DNA of 64,000 bases from Heliocidaris tuberculata (taxonomy: Eukaryota > Echinodermata > Echinoidea > Camarodonta > Echinometridae). The stretch spans positions 13,249,703-13,313,702 of the forward strand of contig CM046836.1 in NCBI GenBank assembly GCA_025618425.1. Reading direction: 5' to 3'. The notes under the pieces are model-generated. The model was not told the DNA's origin, searched no databases, and saw only the letters and a list, made by a program, of their open reading frames with translations. This document shows, piece by piece, positions 12,527-25,992 of this stretch. The stretch's first letter is position 1. Each line of letters begins with the position of its first letter. The position numbers and the translations under genes are program-made.

Positions 12527-15500
12527 TCAATCATCGAATGAGACTCGTCGTTCCTGCTTTGTTGCTGAATGCACCTTCTTCACCCGTAAACGCTCTCTGT
12601 TTGCCGCTTCCACCCTGAAAAGGAAGAAAAAGAAAACCCCAACAATTCCATTAGATAATTACCCCAAAATCGGATAACCTTTTTTTTTTTTTAGTTGTCA
12701 GAAAATTTCCTGAGATGTGGACATCCCCTTTTCCAAAATCCTGGATCCACCCCTCCACCCCTGATTCATAGTCCACAATCATCAAAACATCATAATTGGA
12801 TTTTAGCAATAGCCTGCCCTCATGAGACTAGTTTAATTTGTCAGGAAAATTATGTCAATCATAGTTAATTACCCAGGCCAGCAGCACTGGAAATCTACCA
12901 TGTTTGTTTGACATTCCGATTTGAAACAATAAGTGAAATTTACAACAACCTATGAAATCTACAATATTGCTATCCACAAGAATGTTTGAAACTGACTGTG
13001 TAGTTCAGAATATCTTCAGAAAATCAACATGACCCTTGCTGAACTCTCCTGAATGTACACTGTTGGAATGTCAGGGCCATTATCAGTCTCAATAGTTCAA
13101 AAGTTTGAAACATCTATTGACAAAATAATCTTGTAACCCTTTCATAGATCAATTATAAATTACACTGCTGTGTAGAATACATATAGAATACAAGTGATGC
13201 AACATGAAGAGAAACCATTAAAACCAAAATACAGTGGAAACTCAGTATAAAGAGGTCTGATATAACAATATTCCTGATGTAACAAGGTAATATTCCTCAT
13301 CCCAGCTCTTTATATTCTATTGTTTTTTTAACCTGATATAACAAGATTCCTGCTATAACAAGGTAATTTTGATGGTCCCAAGGACCTCTTTATACCGAGT
13401 CTCCACTGTAATAGCATATGTAAAAAGAATACCAAAAAAAATGCTTAGCAATTTTTTTTTTTTAAATGAAAGAAAGAAAATTGGGGAGAAAACTGGTTAA
13501 AGTGGTGGATTTGTTTTCCAATTCACGTTTACTTCCTTTTTTTTTAAAGACGAACATAGCAGATTTTGTTCATTCCAATCTTACCTTAATCTCCTAACTG
13601 CCTTGTCTTTCTCGCTTGGCTCTTTTGGTTTTCGCTCTGCCTCTGCGACCATGTCTCTGATCTTCTGAAGACAGTCACTGAAGTTTCTTATCTGAGACCT
13701 TGTACGCTCTGATACCACCACCATCTCTCCTCTGCTGTTGATTTTTGTCTTTTGCTGTTTACAAAAATTAAGAAAATTAGGATTTGAAACTTACACCCTG
13801 ATTAATACATTTTTTCCATTTTTTTTTTTTTTTATTATTTCGAATTCAGAATTTGACAGGGAGTATCTAAAAGCACCTATGAAAATTTAAACTGAAAAGT
13901 GAATACAACCTACAAACATTGTTATTGGTATACATAGCACGCATCTTATTCCAGTGATCTAGTAATACATAATTATTGGAGCAGGATGCATAATTTACCT
14001 GAACTCGCAGTTTCTCTCTAACATTCTGAGGCAGCCATTCTGCTGAAGCAACATGAAACCTGACATCCGCCTTCGTTTCCACTATGCAACAAGTAAAACA
14101 GTGTGACAGGTAAATGAAGATATTTCTTTTGTAAGTCACACACATAATATTCAAAATGGGATACCTCTTTTCTAAAGCAAGCTTTGTTAAACAATTGGAG
14201 TTTACAAGGAAAAAATAATATCAAATTGTCCATGTAATTTCAAATTGTCATTCCCTTAATAATGCACTTAAAGGACTTTATATCTTTTTCCACAGATTAT
14301 TAATAAGTTTCAAATTCTTCACATTAACAGTGTTGAAAAAGAACTGAAAAAAAAGATAAAAGAATAGGTATGTCTTTTTCCACCATTGTCAATACAGCCC
14401 TTTAACCCTGAAAGGGCCGGGGGTGGAATCCATTTTTTTAGCTTTATTTAATGATTTAGAGCAAAATTTTTATTTCATGCATAAATTAGCACAATTAATT
14501 AATGTGAAACTATTTCGGAGTATTTAACTATACAGTTTTGTAGATTACGTTGTGGACGACGTACATGCCGATTTTCGGCGCGATCGCGCAGTCGACCATC
14601 GAGATCTCAGGGGGGGTGGATTCCACCCCCCCCCCGGCTGTGGCATAGCCAAAATCTCCCGGCCCTTTTAGGGTTAAAAAACAATCTTTTGCTCAATTGT
14701 CCAAGCTGAAAAACAAGTTTTACAAGAAAAACATAGTTCATTCATGAAAAATAGTTATTTCATTACCTTTATTCACATTTTGACCCCCTGCTCCACCACT
14801 CCGGCTGTACTTTACAACCAATTTATCTGAAGAAATAAGAACAACAGTAAAGAGAAAATTAAACATAACTTCATGATAAACAATATCCTTCATTTGTAGA
14901 AAATCAGTGCTTGGACACATAAGTAGCATCATTTAAATTTAAATATATGATTTTATCCAATATATATTTGGGTTAATCATCAAATCATTTGACAATGATC
15001 ACAGCACAGGCTCTATTGTATTGATATCTTCTGTTGTTGAAGAGTGCTTGAAATTTGGTTTCATAGACGCAGGCTATGTTACCGTGGAAAATGCTCCTTC
15101 CCTCGGATAGGACGTTAAATGGACTAGAGACAATTATGTTGGCAGTATTATGAAGGGCATAATTTACAACCGTTAATCTTTAAATGTTTATTTGTCTACA
15201 CCCCATTCCCTCTACGAGAAGCATAACAAATGATCTGGTCCAAGTTGACCTTAATTACGCTCATCCAAAAGTTATATTTTGTAGGTTGGTCGTCTTCATG
15301 ATCAACTACAAAACATTGAACTTTTCAGATAAGCCAATAGTGACACACACTCACCAACTGGAATTTGTCCACTGAACTTTGTATCCACTTTTGGATCTGC
15401 AGTCTTGAATGGAATAAAAAATATAGATCTCTGGAGTTATAATTCAAAAGTCATATATTATATTGACTCTCTTCCATTCTCACAATTCCCAAAAATGTGA

Positions 15501-16752
15501 ATTTAAAGAGGAAGTCCACCCTGATTATAAGTTGGTTTCAAAAGAAGCAGAATTTTTTTTTCTTTAAACAGATCAGTGAAGGTTTGAGCAAAATATAATA
15601 AGACTGAGAAAGTTATGAATTTTTGAAGTTGTAAATCAATCAAACATAAATTGGCAACTCTGACATACTGTACATGTATAGATCTAGCTCTCCTCCCATT
15701 TGCCCTGTACCTAAATTTTTTTTTATTAATTTCCATTTTCTCTAAAGAAAATATTCAATTATACATGCACCTAGCTCAGATATAGTCATCAGGTCATTGC
15801 TCATATATTTTTACACAAAACCTATGAAACATTTCTATTCCTTCATCAAAAACTAAGAAAATGAAAATTGATGAAATCTTGTTTTGAGCAAATGGGAGAG
15901 GAGTTTGCAAGATAAGTCGCAGAGTTGCCAGTTTTCTTTCATTGATTGTTAACTTCAAAAATTCTCTTATTATTTAATTCTTATCTGCTTTTGCTCTAAC
16001 TTTCACTCATTTTTCTGTTTTTATTCAAATCAACGAAGTAAGTCAGATCACACTCAAATATTTATTTCAAAGGACAAAGAAGTCATAGGCCTATATTAAA
16101 AAAAATCTTTTTTTCGCAATTCCTTTCTTGATTCCGCAATTGCACTAGTTATTGTTAAAATTTTTATAAAGTGGAAAAGTAAAACTTACTCTTAACTGTT
16201 AGATTGTTAGATCAAACATTAAAAAAACACAATCAAAATAAACAATGTTCATGATGTTAATTCTTGTTTGGATCTTGTTTCAACACGTACTGCAACACAG
16301 CACTAACATAAAAGTGCTCGGACACTCCCTATATATTGCTCCAAACTAAGCTACGATTTCAGGTTTTATTTTTTACTTTTTCTGTTGATTTTTAAAATAT
16401 TTTCTCACTCTCCATAATTCATCAATGTCCAACAACAATCATGATTATAATATCACACCGACAGTGATATCTGGTCAACTTTTTTTATTCCTTATCTGAA
16501 TCTCTCCCTCTCTTTCTCCATATCTTTCCAGACATAATGATGCTCTTAATTAAATAATACCAAGGCTTTGCAGCCTCAATCCAATCTCACCTCATCATGT
16601 GATTTTCTAGTTGGAATAGTGATGTCTTGCTCACTTTGTGGATACAATTTATTCAAACTGTAATTGCTCTGAAAATGGCCAACATTCAGCACACTTTGGC
16701 TGGTGCAAAGATTCCTCTGACGCCAAAGAATACAGCTAGCACGTCTTATCAT
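12527..16752 (-). CDS. MRPL58: MRPL58/ICT1, mitoribosomal peptidyl-tRNA hydrolase (GGQ)
   Basis: Six exons in coding order: 16752-16591, 15403-15355, 14826-14767, 14081-13999, 13754-13585 and 12614-12527. Total 612 nt, 203 residues, phases consistent; the human protein is 206. The family releases peptides from stalled mitochondrial ribosomes and is also a structural protein of the large subunit. Residues 78-90 read SRSGGAGGQNVNK, with the catalytic GGQ at 84-86, matching human CRSSGPGGQNVNK. NYSLNKLYPQSE matches the human YSLDKLYPESQ segment, FSDCLQKIRDM matches NLADCLQKIRDM, and the basic tail ANRERLRVKKVHSATKQERR matches NRERLRQKRIHSAVKTSRR. The start MIRRASCILWRQR is Arg-rich without acids, as expected of a mitochondrial targeting peptide. 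The alternative acceptor at 15396 would break the phase with exon 1, so 15403 was chosen. Confidence 0.92.
13232..13408. mobile_element. pogo/Tigger-like MITE in the last MRPL58 intron
   Basis: CAGTGGAAACTCAGTATAAA at the left, CCGAGTCTCCACTG at the right, TA on both sides (13230-13231, 13409-13410). It is 177 bp. Confidence 0.78.
14406..14673. mobile_element. piggyBac-like MITE (TTAA-flanked) in MRPL58 intron
   Basis: Left end CCCTGAAAGGGCCGGG, right end CCCGGCCCTTTTAGGG, TTAA on both sides (14402-14405, 14674-14677). A second inner pair, GGTGGAATCCA and TGGATTCCACC, is also inverted. It is 268 bp with no transposase. Confidence 0.72.
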
Positions 16753-17115
16753 GATGCTTGTGGCGTCACCTTAGGAGCAACCTTAAATGAAATATAGTAA
16801 AGAATAGGTATTAACACCCCCTGACAAATGCTTGTTCGTCAGAGAAGTGAATTTGGCATTCGTTATTGTTGTCAGCACTTCGTACAAACAGGAAAGTTGG
16901 TATTTGGGACTACAATGACTGCGCGGCCGGCGAAGCGAAGCGCAATTCATAGATCTATTGATCTTGTTATGCACTGCAATAATACTATACGTCTATCGAT
17001 ATGTCGATGCTGCGCTGCATGCTATCCATATATAAAGGCAATACGTACTTGCCATTTGCGTGCACATTGTACATCTAAAGGGTATAAATGTATATGCCCC
17101 AATTGTGAATATCAA
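16753..17115. other. 5' flank of MRPL58, no gene seen
   Basis: The stretch between the MRPL58 start and the tRNA gene contains a short CpG-richer patch (around 16920-16945, GCGCGGCCGGCGAAGCG) that could belong to the MRPL58 promoter. No TATA box in a convincing position and no coding frame were recognised. Confidence 0.4.
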
Positions 17116-17197
17116 GGTAGCGTGGCCGAGCGGTCTAAGGCGCTGGTTTAAGGCACCAGTCATTTCGATGGCGTGGGTTCGAATCCCACCGCTGCCA
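17116..17197 (+). tRNA. tRNA-Leu (anticodon AAG)
   Basis: The 82-nt sequence folds as a class II tRNA. Acceptor GGTAGCG pairs with CGCTGCC (one G-T wobble). The D arm holds an A box (TGGCCGAGCGGTCTAAGG). The anticodon stem CTGGT/ACCAG encloses loop TTAAGGC, anticodon AAG, which reads CTT leucine codons. A long variable arm is present. The T arm GTGGG-TTCGAAT-CCCAC contains the B box. A discriminator A follows at 17197, and a T-run from about 17203 is a standard Pol III terminator. No intron. It looks intact, unlike the SINE tRNA head nearby. Confidence 0.95.
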
Positions 17198-17359
17198 ATA
17201 CCTTTTTTTTTTTTTTTTGTCTTTTGAAAAATTTTATTTTACAGATATTATACATGTATTTTTTTTTTTTTTAATATTTGGTCAAAATTAAACTGTACTT
17301 AGAATACTTATTTTAAAGTTTGAAAAGGTTTGATGGTTTATTTTAATTACCTGACTGCT

Positions 17360-17537
17360 AAAAAAGCATGACTGCTTGTAAGTAAGCAACCAGGGGACCC
17401 TAGGTTTTAAGTCCTCTCAGAGGGACTTGGTATTGAGGATTAATGCCTTACCATAGGGCACTATAGCGCAAGCACCCACTTGGTTTCGAACCGGCGGGCC
17501 CTCCGCCACTGCTTTACCACTGAGCCATCGCGCCTCC
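17360..17537 (-). mobile_element. tRNA-derived SINE
   Basis: Read on the minus strand from 17537 it begins GGAGGCGCGATGGCTCAGTGG (A-box-like) and carries the B box GGTTCGAAACC at about 17480-17490. A unique tail (AGTCCCTCTGAGAGGACTT) and a short T-rich end follow. The tRNA arms do not pair fully, so it is a Pol III-type retroposon and not a functional tRNA. The 3' end is approximate. Confidence 0.65.
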
Positions 17538-18109
17538 ATATTCATTTCAAAAATCTGCATGTTCTCCTGCTCACTCGCTTTCTCACACCATTTCCTGCTC
17601 TCTCGCTTTCTCACACCATCTCCTGCTCTCTCTCTCTTTATCCATCTCATGTAAATCCAAAACAGTAACATTTATGAATGTCAGTTACAGCCTTCTAGTA
17701 TGTCTCATTGAGGTCTGTAGGCATCCGCGTCCATGAAAACACTGAGGTCAAATAAAAAGGGTTGTTGGCTTTTTCACCACCAAGACGGGTAACCCGGGGA
17801 TCTCGTTTACGGGGTATCAAAAACAGGACAATTCCGAAAAAAGGGTATCAAATTCACTAGAGAAGAGATCCTCGAAAAGGGTAGAAAATTTGACAGTAGC
17901 ACTAGGCGTCTGAAAATCTTCCCTCGGATATTTTTTCATGAATCCAAAGAGGTTATTTTCTATTCTTTCAATGAAAACATTCTGTAATGTGTTCCAAAGT
18001 AAATATTTGTCTTTAACTCTTCCTTTTTGGCCACAAAGGGCCAAGAAGAACCAATCCTCGAATAGGGCATGTAGGGTGTACAATACTGTGCAAGGGTTAA
18101 AAAGTCCCT

Positions 18110-18300
18110 GTTAAGGATCTAAAGATCATAAATTTTTGTCAGCTTTTATATTTTTGGAATGTACACCCAAAGCTCTTTCTTCTGACAAAATTTGGTCCCT
18201 GGACTTCAAGGGGGAAAAATTACTCCAATTTTTAGTGGCCGTCTGAAACCATAACTATGACTATTTCGGGACAGGCTCCCAGACTATGAAGCTTGTTACA
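18110..18300 (-). repeat. Interspersed repeat family A, minus orientation
   Basis: CTTCTGACAAAATTTGGTCC and CAAGGGGGAAAAATTACTCC are the reverse complement of the core seen at 11520-11580. The flanking part 17750-18100 is another GGGTATCAAA-rich low-copy repeat with no coding frame. Confidence 0.55.
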
Positions 18301-18447
18301 TTCAGCTAATGAATGACAAATGAATGACCGTCAGTCCATCACCAAATCATCCGCCAAGGAATATCTTCCGTGGGATGTTGGATACGCCAATGTCGTGGAA
18401 TGAAATGTTATTAAACCTATTAGTTCATGTTACTACAAAGTTTTAGT

Positions 18448-18511
18448 CAATTGATATCAATCGCAACTCTGACGGTACTAAGGATCATGGAGATGCGATT
18501 GATATCAATTG
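18448..18511. repeat. Perfect 17-bp inverted repeat
   Basis: CAATTGATATCAATCGC at 18448-18464 and its exact reverse complement at 18495-18511, 30 bp apart. Each arm contains a nested near-palindrome (TTGATATCAA). Confidence 0.8.
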
Positions 18512-20149
18512 CAAATGTACACAATCGCAACTCTTTTATAATACAGGGTCCTTGCCGCCGCGCGCTATGAGAACCCACAACCCGACAAAATACGAAAATG
18601 TATGAGCTGTTATTGCTACTTTCCAAGGCAGAGAAGTCGAAACAGCTCCCCCCCCCCCCCATCCCCATTGCCAAAAAAGAGGAGAAAAAACAAGGACCTT
18701 GGAAAGACAGGCTGGAAACTATAAAATTATTGCTCTAACCCCCCCCCCCCCCCCCGTCCCCTCATTAAGTGCTTGGAGCGGGCATGTAACAAAATCCGCT
18801 CCCTTCTCCAACCCTTTCAAGCAATCCTCAGTCTGTCCACCCCCAGATTTTCAGTAAATTTTCCTCAAATTCAAAGTTCGATGATCAATCTGCAATTTTT
18901 TTAATGACCTCATTGAGTAAACAAGATGCGACAACGATGTCTTGTACAAAGTCTGGTGCGAAGTGCATGAACATGATGGGGCAATGATACGTAGCTCTTC
19001 AAAAATCAGCAAACATAATATTTTAATAAAAGTTAATTTTTAACTCACTGTGTGTGTCGCAGCGCGAAGCGTGACCGTATACTCCTGGCACGCATGCAGA
19101 TCGTCTGTTAATGTCTAATCCCTACGTATTCTCTGAATCATCTGTAATTACAACATACAGACACTAATTTTTGATAGGAAATTTTTTTAAAGAGCATAAT
19201 ATTCCGCAGTGGAGCATATTTTGACTGTTCAAGTACAAACCATGACTGTTTATATAGGTCTACTCTTAAAAATACTGGATAAAAGGAGCCCAACATTTAC
19301 CTGGTAGACATTTTTTATCAGTTTTATGCCCCAATGGATTTATCCAACTATATAGCTTTTTTTAAATATGGACAGATTTTTACAAACTTTTGTTTAACAG
19401 GGTAAAATATGATGATACTATCGAGGAAAGCTTAACATGTTTTGATGGAAACTGACTCAGATCATGTCGCAATGATACTCGTTATAATAAAATACGATAT
19501 CTTTTTAAAATGTAAAGAAGTAAAGAATAAGGGTGCACATGTGACCTCTCCATGATGAAAAAATAATAAAAAGACAGCATGACGATGTTTTGAAAGGAAA
19601 GCTTGCAATGTGGATGTAAATGAGTTTGTGCAGCTCCCCCCCCCCCCCCCGACTTTATTTTTGGCAACCGTGCATCCGCCACCTCTGGTCAGCAGGTCAG
19701 TGAGGTGTTTTATCTAATTTTTGTATTCTATGATTTATATATTTTGATAACTAAATCGCTCGCATAATTTAGAAAATTCAAAAATTTTATTTGGTTAGCC
19801 CCTCCCCCCCCCCCCCCCCCCCCACCGGAAGAATTGTGCCCTACGCTGATTGTGATGCAGATGGAAATTGATTGTTCGGATGAAGAATGATATCATTTTT
19901 TTATTGTCAACAAAGCTTAAGTATAGCTGGGATGCAAGCAATGAAAATCACTTTCAATGGCAGGCCATGATCTGAGCCTGGCAGGGCCTTCTATCGTCGT
20001 TTCACCCATTCTTGGGATGCACTTGTTGTTTGCAGGTGCACCATTTTCAGGTTTCATTGGCTTAACTCTTTAGGAGCAGTTTCTATCATCTACTAAAGTT
20101 CTCATACTCTTATACTCTCATGCATATTTAAAGTCCTATCCTAGGGACG

Positions 20150-20576
20150 ACGACGATGATTATGATAAGGCTGCAACGATGATACTGATGATGATGATGA
20201 TGTTGAAGGTGGTGGTGATGATGATGATGATGATGACGACGACAATGATGATGATGATACTGGTGTTGGTGTTGATGATGATGGTGGTGGTGGTGGTGGT
20301 GGTGGTGGTGGTGTGTAACAGTGGTGATGATGATGGTAGTAATTGATAATTTTGATACTTTAGTTCAGTCTGATCAACATAAAATCGTGGAAAATTGTTT
20401 TCCACCAGCATTACAGAGAGAAACATGAAAAATAGTCACAGTACAAATACAACATAACATACATTTAAATACAATAAAACATAGAAATTCTCTGCATGGT
20501 GGAGGTGGTGTTGGTTTTGACGATGATGATGATGATGATGTATAATGGTGGTGATTAATGGTGGTGGTGGTGGTAT

Positions 20577-20619
<43 letters not shown>

Positions 20620-20645
20620 AGCTGAGATTATAGTGGTGGTGGCGA
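20150..20645. repeat. (GAT)n / (GGT)n trinucleotide arrays
   Basis: Two arrays, 20150-20340 and 20518-20645, of GAT and GGT repeats with interruptions. Open frames over them are low-complexity and not genes. Confidence 0.9.
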
Positions 20646-20819
20646 TGGTAGTAATAATGAAAATGTAGACTCGAGGAAAGAACAAAATAAGGAGGGGACA
20701 AGAAGGATATCGATCAAGCAAAATATATAACTTATTTTTTTTTAGGGGGACCCTTATACCTGTTATACGGGGTATTTATTGCAATCGTACCGAGGGGGTG
20801 TTTTTTGGTCTTTTAGGTG

Positions 20820-20952
20820 TTCAAAAACCCCTCTTTAGCAGTGTTTTTAACCCCAAATGTTGAGAACCTTTTTTTTTTTTTTTTTTTTTTGCTCGTCAGA
20901 GAATTTTGGAATAAGAAGAGACCCCAAAATGGTGAAGACCCTTTTTTCTTCT

Positions 20953-20995
<43 letters not shown>

Positions 20996-21190
20996 TGTCA
21001 GAAAATTCTAGAATTTTGGAGTAAGAAGACACCCCAAATATGCTGACAACTTTTGTTGTTGTTTGTTTATTTTTTTGTGTGTATTTTTTGTTTTGTTTTA
21101 TTTTGTTGGGTTTTTTGTTTGTTTTGTTGTTTTTTTTGTTTTGTTTTTTTTGCTTGTCCGAGAATTTTGGAGTAAAAACATAACCCATTA
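20820..21190 (+). repeat. Tandem repeat with poly-T spacers
   Basis: Three to four units of about 110-130 bp. Each reads GCTTGTCAGAGAATTTTGGA(G/A)TAAGAAGACACCCCAAA followed by a long T-run. The units differ mainly in T-run length. Confidence 0.75.
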
Positions 21191-21246
21191 AAAAATCCTG
21201 GGTACGACACTGATTGCAATCATACATTCAAGAATTCAGTGCAAAT

Positions 21247-21403
21247 TACATCATCATTCAGCATGTAAAGTAAGAGAAATAAACTGACACAATTTACAAG
21301 ATGTGATTTAAAAATATATATCAAAATCTTCCACAGAGTTTATTATACATCTTGTAAATTGTCTTAGTTCATTTATGTTACTTGACATGCCGAATGATGT
21401 AAT
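21247..21403. repeat. Fold-back (hairpin) MITE
   Basis: ATTACATCATCATTCAGCAT...AATTTACAAGATGT at the left and ACATCTTGTAAATTG...ATGCCGAATGATGTAAT at the right form an imperfect inverted repeat of about 57 bp with a loop of roughly 40 bp. Confidence 0.65.
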
Positions 21404-22422
21404 TTTCATATTTCACTTTTAAACAGATATTAAAAATTAAACTTTCTATTATCTTTCCCTGACATATTTCATGTCAAAATATATTTTATATATTCACCAA
21501 AAGGCAATTGTCAAAAGTGAATCTAATTCAGTCTCCGGGTTGGCTTTGAGGAGGATTTTTCCGTAATTTCAATATTAGTATCAAGTTTAATATTATATAT
21601 ATTAATGCCAAAAACAAAATAAATCTATTCAAGTCGCATTTAATAAATGCATGTATATCTTCATATCATCTTCATTTATATGACAATGTGAACATTTTCA
21701 GTCTGCTGCATACCCTATTTATAAAAATTCTTTTTCACAGATAATAAATTACATAGAAGCTTAAAGTTAAATTCTCTGAGTTTGTTTTCTTTTAAAAAGT
21801 GATAAAAATTATAAACTATATGATAACAATGGCAACGATGACATAGCCGACTTTTGCAAGAGAATTTAGAATATAAAAGAGAAGAATAAGAATACCCAAA
21901 TATAAAACAATGACTGTAGTTCCAAATGAAGTCATATAAAACAAACAGAAAACATTTTAAGTGCTCGAGAGAGGTTAAGATCAACATACATCTGATAACT
22001 ACACACATGCAGACTCATATACTAAACATTCCGCAAACTGCATCTTGAGTTAATGATTAATAATATGCATACATTGCTTTTCTAACTCTTCAAACAAATG
22101 CCTTCGTACTAGCCAATGACATCTCTTCTCCTGCAACCATAACCCCGCAGTGTTTATTCGAGCACCCCTCTTGCTAGTGCGTCCGTGCAAAATACCAGGG
22201 TGTTGCCCGTTATAACATCTAAAACGACTTGTGCATTTTTGTGCATGGTTTGTTTTACCGCCATTTTTCTTCACGCGTCGCATATTTTGCAGTACTTTGT
22301 TAGACAAGCATCAACACCTGTTGGTCAATTTACTGAGATAAATCGGTGAATTTGGGGCTATTGTCTCAGTCTCCTAATTGGAATATAATTATCCAAGGAT
22401 ACAGTAAACGTGAAAAGAAAAA

Positions 22423-25400
22423 ATGGCGCGCAGGAGAGACGACAAAATTTCGATTGATGCCAGCGACATCGTCGAGCTGTCGAAAGCGACGTCGGTCTTC
22501 GAGAAGTTCGTCCAGTCGTCGTTCGCTGAATTCGCCGGTACTATGATCTTCACCTTTATTGCATGTATGGCAGTAACGACAATGGATGTCGTCATGATTG
22601 CATTCGCAGAAGGACTTGGCATTGCCTTCCTCTGCTCAGCTTTCTTGAATATCAGGTAAATAAATCTTGAGGTAAAAAAAACTCAACATGTTTTGCTATT
22701 CCATTCCTCTCAGTGGAGTCACACGCATTATATTCCCTTTTTTTTAATGTACGAATTGTAAGCTATACTACATTAACATGATTGTACTTACTTCAACAAG
22801 AAATATACAAATATTTCTAACTGATAAAATTCTTTATTACAAAATGGGCTGTGGAAAAAGTTAGTATTTGTATCATTCCAATAAACTTATTACAGATATT
22901 TTATACAACAAAATACAGGAAAGTAAATTCTACTAAACATTAAAGTGGATGGCATCTGAGGTTCAAAATGTTTATTGATGATAATGCCAACGATTCAGGC
23001 CTATATGATCGCATGTGAAGAAAAAAATGCTCGAGATTCAAAATGGCGACCAAATAGAGAAATTCTCACGACATAAAGGATACGTATCAAAACAGATTGT
23101 ATTCGTTAAACACCACCTACATTTTCATTAATCTATATTATTTAGAGATTATGTTTTCATTGAAATGATATGTAGCTTTAGTATGAACTGCTCTGTAATT
23201 TATACTTTCCCCCACTTATTTCGAACATTATAGGAATTATACAAAGTAAGAATTAGCTGATAGGGATAAACAATCAATTTTCTTGAACATTATTCTGAAT
23301 TGAAATCATAAAACTATTTTATCTAAATTTTCCTTAATGCATATTCAATATAATATTCTATTTTGTGCACAAACCCTCTTTTTAAAACTGTGTACATGGT
23401 ATAGCTTGGGATTATTTCCTTCAACGATTCTTTCCTATACATATTACCAGGGGAGTCGATTATGGGGTGACAGGGGGCAGTTGCCCCCCCCCCCCCCCCA
23501 AAAAAAAATATATATTGGGAGGGCAAAACCAATAAATCTGGAGGTGAAAAATAAAACAAGAAAAATGATGCAAAACTCGAGAAATGAAACCTTCCAAACA
23601 ATGAAATAGAAAAGGTATTTCACGATCAGACTTCAATTTTGCGCGCAAATTCTCTAATTTTCCCTGCTTCAGTAACCGTGAAGAAGCTGGTAATTAAGAG
23701 GCGTTAAGATAATCGTGAAGGATACTATTAGAATGTCTTGCCACCCCCCCCCCTCCCCCCATCTGAAAAAAGGATCAACGCCCCTGCATATTACCCTTAA
23801 TACTCCCCCTCTCTCTCTGTCTCTCTGAACATTTTATGAAATTTTCTGTAAAAAAAAAATAAATAAATAAAAATGATGAATGATAATTGCTATTGTTGAA
23901 CATCAGATACATTTTTATTTTACTCTGATATGTATACTGCAAAATATTGAACTCAGCATCTTTCCAGTCGTTAACAATATTGTTTTGTTTTTATCTTATT
24001 TTTTTTGGGGGGGGTGAAAATAATGTCTTATACAGTGGGGGAAATTGTATGAGAATTATAGATGTGTTCGTGTCATTTGAATTAAATTTGGACATTTTCA
24101 AGATAAGAAAAAATTAAATAAAACATACTGCATGTATATCTGTTATTCTAATTTCATATTCACTATATTATCACTTAACAATTCTTTCATAATATTAATG
24201 ATTAAAAATGGCACATGCCTTGGAGCAAGTCATTTTCAAGACAAGGCAGTATAATGCGTCATTATTGTTTAGAAAACAAAGAGGTTATATCTAGTTCATT
24301 TCGAGTATAATTGTGAAAAACAAGAGTATATATAAACGTATATAGAGACTGACTATTTACATGTTTTATTGGGAGAAGTTAATATACTGTAGATTATATT
24401 GATATTGTAATCATTATTTCTTTCAAATTTCTTCTGTGATGTTAGAAATCAGATATTATTTTATCACAATGACCACGTTTTTACAACATAACAACCTAAA
24501 ATATGTATTGCTGGTGTATAATCATGTTCACATGATATATGCCCAATGACAGACAATGATGTAAACAGGGAAAGTTATAACATGGGTTGCTATAGGGTAA
24601 AAAGAAGTAGATGAATGGACCGGGAAATATTCATTTTAAAAACTGAAAAGATGATAAAATGATAATTATAACAATATGGATATTCACATTCTCTTTGAAT
24701 ATTATTGTACTAATTTGCCATCCTCCTAATTCTAAACATTGCAAATACCTTTTCTTTGGGTTACAGACATTCTTCTACATATTGTGTTATTTCATTTTCA
24801 AAGTTTCTTTTTATACCAACCTGGTTCGATTGACTAATTTATTTCTTATTAACACTGGCAAATATACTTCGTACCAACTGTACGGAAAACGGCAATAAAA
24901 TTTCGATACACTATTTCCGCCACTGATGTATATAACATTTTTTTTTTTCAAAAATGAATTTAGATACATGCATTTATAATATCCTGTCATTGTAATCTAA
25001 TCTTATACACTTCACAAAATCTCATTCATCTCCATCCAACTTTTGATATCTTATGATTGCAAACTGATCATAACTGGACACATATCCTGTAACAAAAGTC
25101 GTTTATATTCCTCAATCCCACAATGCTATGCCTTTATGACTAATCACTAAAACATGGAGTCTGTTCGGTTTATGGCAAATAGTGTTTACTTGATCTTCAC
25201 TAAAGATCTTAATTTACTCATTCGCTGAACAAATGAATGACAGAGCGCTATAGTTACCATGGTTACGGTAGACAAAGTGCACTAAGATGATGATTTTCGT
25301 GTCGATTTCATTCTTTATATCTTTCGTAGTACCCCTTTTCTTTTACGTTTAGACGAATCATAATAAAATATGTTATATTATAATCGGACTATCAAAGACG

Positions 25401-25955
25401 AGAGAGCTTCCGCATAAAAAGGAAAATCCGATCATCATGATCTTATTAAATGGGTTTGGCTCATTTTTTTTTTTTTTTTTTTATAACGGTATGTAAAATT
25501 TGTGAACTCGAATTCAGAAAATGTTATTGACTTTGTTTCTTTTTTCTTTCTTCCTAATATTTGACTACGATTTATTCTGCATTTATTTCTCTCTTATTTC
25601 ATTCTCTTTTTTTTTCTTTTCCTCTTCAATTTCTCTTTACTCTTTATTCTTTATTGGTTGTTTCAGTATGGATGTTGCTGCTAAACGGATAATATATAGC
25701 TCATTCTCACAAGTTTAAGATCTAATTTGTATATTTAGAAAATTGCTATTTGATTTTTTTAAATCAAAGTAATGTATAATTCTGTTAAAACAAATTATGT
25801 CTGTATTGTTATTTTACCTTTTTTTTTTCTTTCTCTCTTCTCTCTCTCTCTCTCACTCTCCCTATTTATCTCTTTTTCTCCAATTTTCTAATTTTTTTTC
25901 TTTCTCTTCCCTTCTTTCTCTCGTTCTCTCTCTCTTTCTCTCCTGGAATTTTCCC

Positions 25956-25992
<37 letters not shown>

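Noticed and set aside
17360..17537. Second tRNA gene
   Set aside because: A and B boxes are present but the arms do not pair; the tail is typical of a SINE.
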